Part shown: in pieces, positions 60,500-64,000 of the stretch | Position numbering within the stretch: the first letter of the stretch is position 1 | Layout: the number at the start of each line of letters is the position of its first letter | Notes under the pieces: model-generated | What the model saw: the letters and a program-made list of their open reading frames with translations, nothing else | Told to the model about the DNA's origin: nothing | Databases searched by the model: none | Position numbers and translations under genes: made by a program | Assembly (NCBI GenBank): GCA_023213395.1 | Contig: CM041465.1 | Span: forward strand, 81,103,741 to 81,167,740 | Direction of reading: 5' to 3' | Source of the DNA: Cycas panzhihuaensis | Taxonomy: Eukaryota > Cycadophyta | DNA length: 64,000 nt

Positions 60500-62160
60500 A
60501 GCTAGCCTAAAGAAATTACATATGAAAATATATCAAAGATTTAAATAAAGGGTTCTCACATATTGATAATAAATAATTTAAATAAATAATCTATTAATAT
60601 ATTACCTTGGCATGAGAGATAAGATTCTTCAAAAGTTATATTTCACATTAATTATCATGGAATAATAATATAGGATCAATTTTCTTAACTTTAAAATGGA
60701 AAAGAAGTCTTCTTAGCCAATTTACTTTGGAGGTAGCTATAACCACCACCTTGTATTAAGCTTTTATTAATGATAAATAAGTTGTATCTTATTTCTTACT
60801 ATATCAAGGGATCACACCGGAATTGAGAATAGACACATACCCTAATGTAGATTTCTTATCATCTATATTATTAGCCCAATCTAAGTCGATGAAACATTAT
60901 AATTTAAGCTCATCAAATATTTAGTATATGAGTTAAAAATTGATATTGCCTATGATATATCTCAAGATATATTTTTTTGCTTTTTGATAAGAAATAGATG
61001 GAGTACTTATAAATTGAGATATAACTCCAACAACATAATGATTACTAGAACTAATAGTACTTAAGCAGATGAGACTATCTACCAATTACCTATATAATAT
61101 TCCATTAATAACTTTACCATCATCTTCCATGGTTATTTTGAGACCAAGATCCATCATTTCAAATGCTTTATGAAGTTCTTTATTTATAGATTTAATTTTT
61201 GAAGTGTCACTTCCTATGATGATAAAATCATAAACAAGGACTATGCATATTTCATCATCCTTATTATTCACATGAAACCTATGATCATGTTCTCATTTAG
61301 TAAATAAATTATCATTAGTGCATGAATACCATGCTCTTGATGCTTGATTAAGCCCATAAGAAGTTTTCCTTAGTTTGTAGATAAGATGCTCTTTTTTGAC
61401 TTATATAAAGCCTTTGAGCTAATCCAAATATACCTCTTCATTAAGAATGCCATTGAGGAAGTAGTCTTTATATCCATATGATGTAATTTCTAACTAAAAT
61501 AATATATAGTGTAAATCAACATTCAAATGGTGGTCAACTTTGTTATAATTGCAAAGGTTTCTTCAAAATCCACATATATAGCTTATGTATATCCTTTGAC
61601 CACAAGTCAATCTTTATACTTGTCAATTTCACTATAAAATTGATACTTTGTTCTTAGTTTATAACTTGGCTACTAAGTGGAACTAAAAAATATTTCTCTA
61701 TGTTGTTTTTCTACTAAACAACTTGCACAAGTCTTGTTACATTTTAAAATAAAAGATAAATCACCATGTACCATGTTCAACTTTCTCAATAATTAAAGTC
61801 TATAGTAGTTCAAATGATCAAAATACTTATCCCATTGACCATCAAAAGAACTATTAGCAATTAATCCACCCTTATTCATTCTAGAAAATTTATACATTTT
61901 ATTCTCTTAGACACCTTGTATAATTATATTAACATCATTTTTAATAATACATTTGGTTTTGTTAAATACACCCTTCAAGTTAATTGTTGTCACATGACTT
62001 ATAGAAAGTAAGATGAACTTTGCGTAATGTACATAAATCATATTACTAATTTAAAAAATAGAAGATTATTTACAAATGGTGGTTGCACCTTGCCTAACAA
62101 CCATTTTCTAAGAATAAAGTAAAATTCTTAAATATAAAACTTGAGTCTCATTCTTTATCT
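60500..62160 (-). pseudogene. Copia fragment H: pre-integrase joined to RT and RNase H, integrase core missing
   Basis: Minus strand. Protease/GAG-pre-integrase at 61740-62110: YVHYAKFILLSISHV, NMVHGDLSF, then C-x-x-x-CASC-x-VEKQHR. Immediately after, RT begins (from about 61680): Y-x-SEIDKYK, LVVKGYT, VDFEETFA, YKLRKTSYGLNQA, and the catalytic region reading LVYDFIIIGSD at 61215-61245, where the YVDD box has lost one residue. RNase H (60620-60960): DLDWANNIDDKKSTLGYV, then decay. No LTR, primer site or TSD was found, so the element limits are unknown. It is a different copia family from F and G. Confidence 0.78.
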
Positions 62161-62555
62161 CATACCTGTCTATTAGGGTTTTCTCTACTCTATGTAAAAA
62201 CTTTTCCCCTTGAAGATGGATGATGATCTCATTAGAAATAGATAATTTAATTGTGTATATGCTCTTCTACCCTAGCACCTTTAATCTAAGATTCACAAGA
62301 ATTTATAAGTAAAAGAGAGACACAATGGAGTTAGAGTACAAAAACCAAGCCTTTATTACTAGGGGCTCAGCATCTAGTCCTCTCATAACCAAATATAGGC
62401 CAAGAGAGTGTATAAAAGCCACATCTAGATGGCACACTCATTCTTATAATAGTTGATACTTATATCTCCTAAACTTATAGTTATAACTGCTTATTATAAC
62501 TATTTAATCACTAACCAATATCATTTTACAATTTATATTTTAACTACTTTCTACT
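62161..62555. other. Unassigned AT-rich sequence
   Basis: About 400 bp next to the H fragment. It may be its leader or flank. A stretch at 62330-62410 is more GC-rich. No motif seen. Confidence 0.35.
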
Positions 62556-62844
62556 CTAGTTGCACCAACTACTACCCTAGTTACACCTATCGCTACCCTG
62601 GTTGCACTAGATGGTTTCTTGGTCACACATGCTAGTAGCCTAGTTGCACCACCAGTAGCTTGATTGCACCTACTGGTTGCCTGGTCACACTTGTTGGTAA
62701 CTTGACCACACCATTGGGTGCTTAGTCATATCTGCTAGTAACCTGGTCACACCTACTGGTAACATGGTTGCACCAATGGTTGCCTAGTCATATCTACTAG
62801 TAACCTAATCACACTTGTTGGTAACTTGATCATATTGTTGCTAC
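62556..62844. repeat. 21-bp minisatellite, about 14 units
   Basis: Imperfect tandem units of 20-21 bp, for example CTGGTCACACCTACTGGTAAC, CTAATCACACTTGTTGGTAAC, CTAGTCATATCTACTAGTAAC and CTAGTTGCACCACCAGTAGC. A 20-bp variant with TTGCACC occurs about every second to third unit, so a higher-order pattern is possible. Frames through it shift with the 20-bp units, so it is not protein-coding as a whole. Confidence 0.9.
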
Positions 62845-64000
62845 TTCCAGTTTAACCTACTACTATCGATTAGACCCATTATTACTGATAGTTACATTTG
62901 TTGTTTGGCCAACAATGTAACATTCATCTTTTGGCCATACACATCTTCGCTATGGCCACTTAAAAGAGTGATTTCACTCATTCCAAAATTCAAAAAAAGT
63001 TTGTTACCCTTTCCTATTTTTCCGTTTCACAAAAAATTTAGAACTTTTATTTCACTTATTCTTTAGTTGAGCTTCTCTTATTTTTTCTTTCTTCCTTTTG
63101 ATGAATTCCATATCTAGTTTAGCAATTTTTGGTGGTAATCTTAACCCATTTTGCTTCAAGAATTCACATAGTAATACCACATCCCTCAACACATCTAGGT
63201 GTGAAATTGTTGCCATTTCATTTGAGTGTAACTTCTCTATCTCCCAGGCTAACTCTATGTTCATCTTCTGAGAGAATTCTAATGCTGATCAATAATTTCT
63301 CATTTCCTACCATAGCTTTATACTACACTCTAATTTCGCATAAGATTTGAGAATCCATACTCCTAACCAATGGATTACGAGCTATAAATATTCTACAATC
63401 TATTGATCAAATTCTTCTTTAAACTACTATAGTACAAACTTTAGTCCCTTCCTCTAGTAACTATTGATTCCAAACTCTAGTAGCTTATTCTCTACTATTC
63501 TCTTCCTCTTGTTTTTTCTTTTCTACTCTAACCTATTCCTTTTTATTTTCTTCCTCTCCCTTTGGGAGTTCTTCCTTCTTTTCTTCTTCCTCCACCTGTG
63601 GAACTTCTCCCTTCTATTCTCCTTCCTCTGCCTATGGGACTTCTCCCTTCTTTTCTTTTGAAATTACTTCTTCTTTTATTTTAATTACTTTCTTTCTACT
63701 ATTTTTAATTGGTATTGTTTTCATACCCAACCTTGTACATTGTTATGAATTCCTATCTATGTTTCATCATTTGTAAAGGTGCTAGTCCAATAAGCTAGAG
63801 GTGTCTGCTCCTCTTCTAGTTTGGCCATCTCTAGCTCAGGAACAAACCCTACAATAACATAACATGATAGAAGGTTACTTATTTCACTATCTCCTAGACT
63901 ATCTATAGGCTTTTGATAAGTCAATTTACTACAACATTGGCCTAATTATACCACTTTCCTTTTACCACCTGATTAATCATGCTCCTTAAATTTACTGGTA
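62845..64000 (-). pseudogene. Unrecognised Lys/Glu-rich minus-strand reading region at window end
   Basis: Read from about 63735 down: an ATG (about 63731) opens a basic then acidic stretch with roughly 21-codon repeats of the type KGEVP-x-x-EEE (63530-63670), interrupted by TAG codons; then a weak part; then 70 open codons (63052-63264) with MNIELAWEIEKLHSNEMATI, a Leu-rich middle and a basic end (FIKRKKEKIREAQLKNK). The composition suggests a transposon-encoded or structural protein; no family recognised. The opposite-strand frame at 63464-63661 (Phe/Leu-rich) is its shadow. The gene may continue beyond the window. Confidence 0.4.

Noticed and set aside
63464-63661. A Phe/Leu-rich frame resembling membrane segments
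   Set aside because: It is the complement of the Lys/Glu-rich minus-strand repeat; a purine-rich strand always gives this.

Overview
The window looks like nuclear DNA of a seed plant with a large, repeat-filled genome. I see no host gene, tRNA or rRNA. Nearly everything is dead LTR retrotransposon (Ty1/copia and Ty3/gypsy), plus one L1-type LINE that carries an RNase H domain, as plant L1s often do. Open frames are short and most domains are broken by TAG, TAA and TGA codons. The species cannot be named from the sequence.

The layout is a set of nested insertions that can be undone by reading long terminal repeats (LTRs) and target-site duplications (TSDs). Left block: a copia element (here F, minus strand, its 3' end off the window) occupies 1-2047 and 8778 to about 11170. 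A 6.7 kb gypsy element (E, minus, 2053-8772, two 416-bp LTRs, TSD GACTA) sits inside it. Central block: a small LTR element of about 3.1 kb (D, minus, outer limits 11761-60266, probable TSD CATAA) has been opened by three insertions: a 5'-truncated LINE (12411-17085, 17-bp TSD), a very large gypsy element (C, minus, 17815-51157, TSD GTATC), and a copia element (G, minus, 52323-59683, two 398-bp LTRs, TSD AATTT). The 3' LTR of C is split by a second, related giant gypsy element (B, plus, 20440-38428, LTRs of about 3.1 kb, TSD CCAGA/CTAGA). Right block: a decayed copia fragment (H, about 60500-62160) that has lost its integrase core, then a 21-bp minisatellite (62556-62844), then an unassigned Lys/Glu-rich minus-strand frame up to the window end.

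B and C are the most interesting. Both look like Tat/Ogre-like gypsy elements: LTRs over 3 kb, a primer site of the tRNA-Arg type, and, between integrase and the 3' LTR, two extra genes. One is a sense-strand second RNase H. The other is an antisense gene resembling the plant mobile domain (PMD). B keeps gag, protease, RT, RNase H and integrase as pseudogenes. C has lost everything from the protease-RT linker through integrase (about 3.3 kb in B) and has about 400 bp of unexplained sequence there instead, yet keeps both extra genes. In copia element G, the Gag frame carries eleven perfect-length seven-residue repeats just after the remains of the zinc knuckle.

Domain calls rest on reading translated motifs by eye. 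LTR, TSD and primer-site calls rest on direct comparison of the sequence with itself. No database search was possible.
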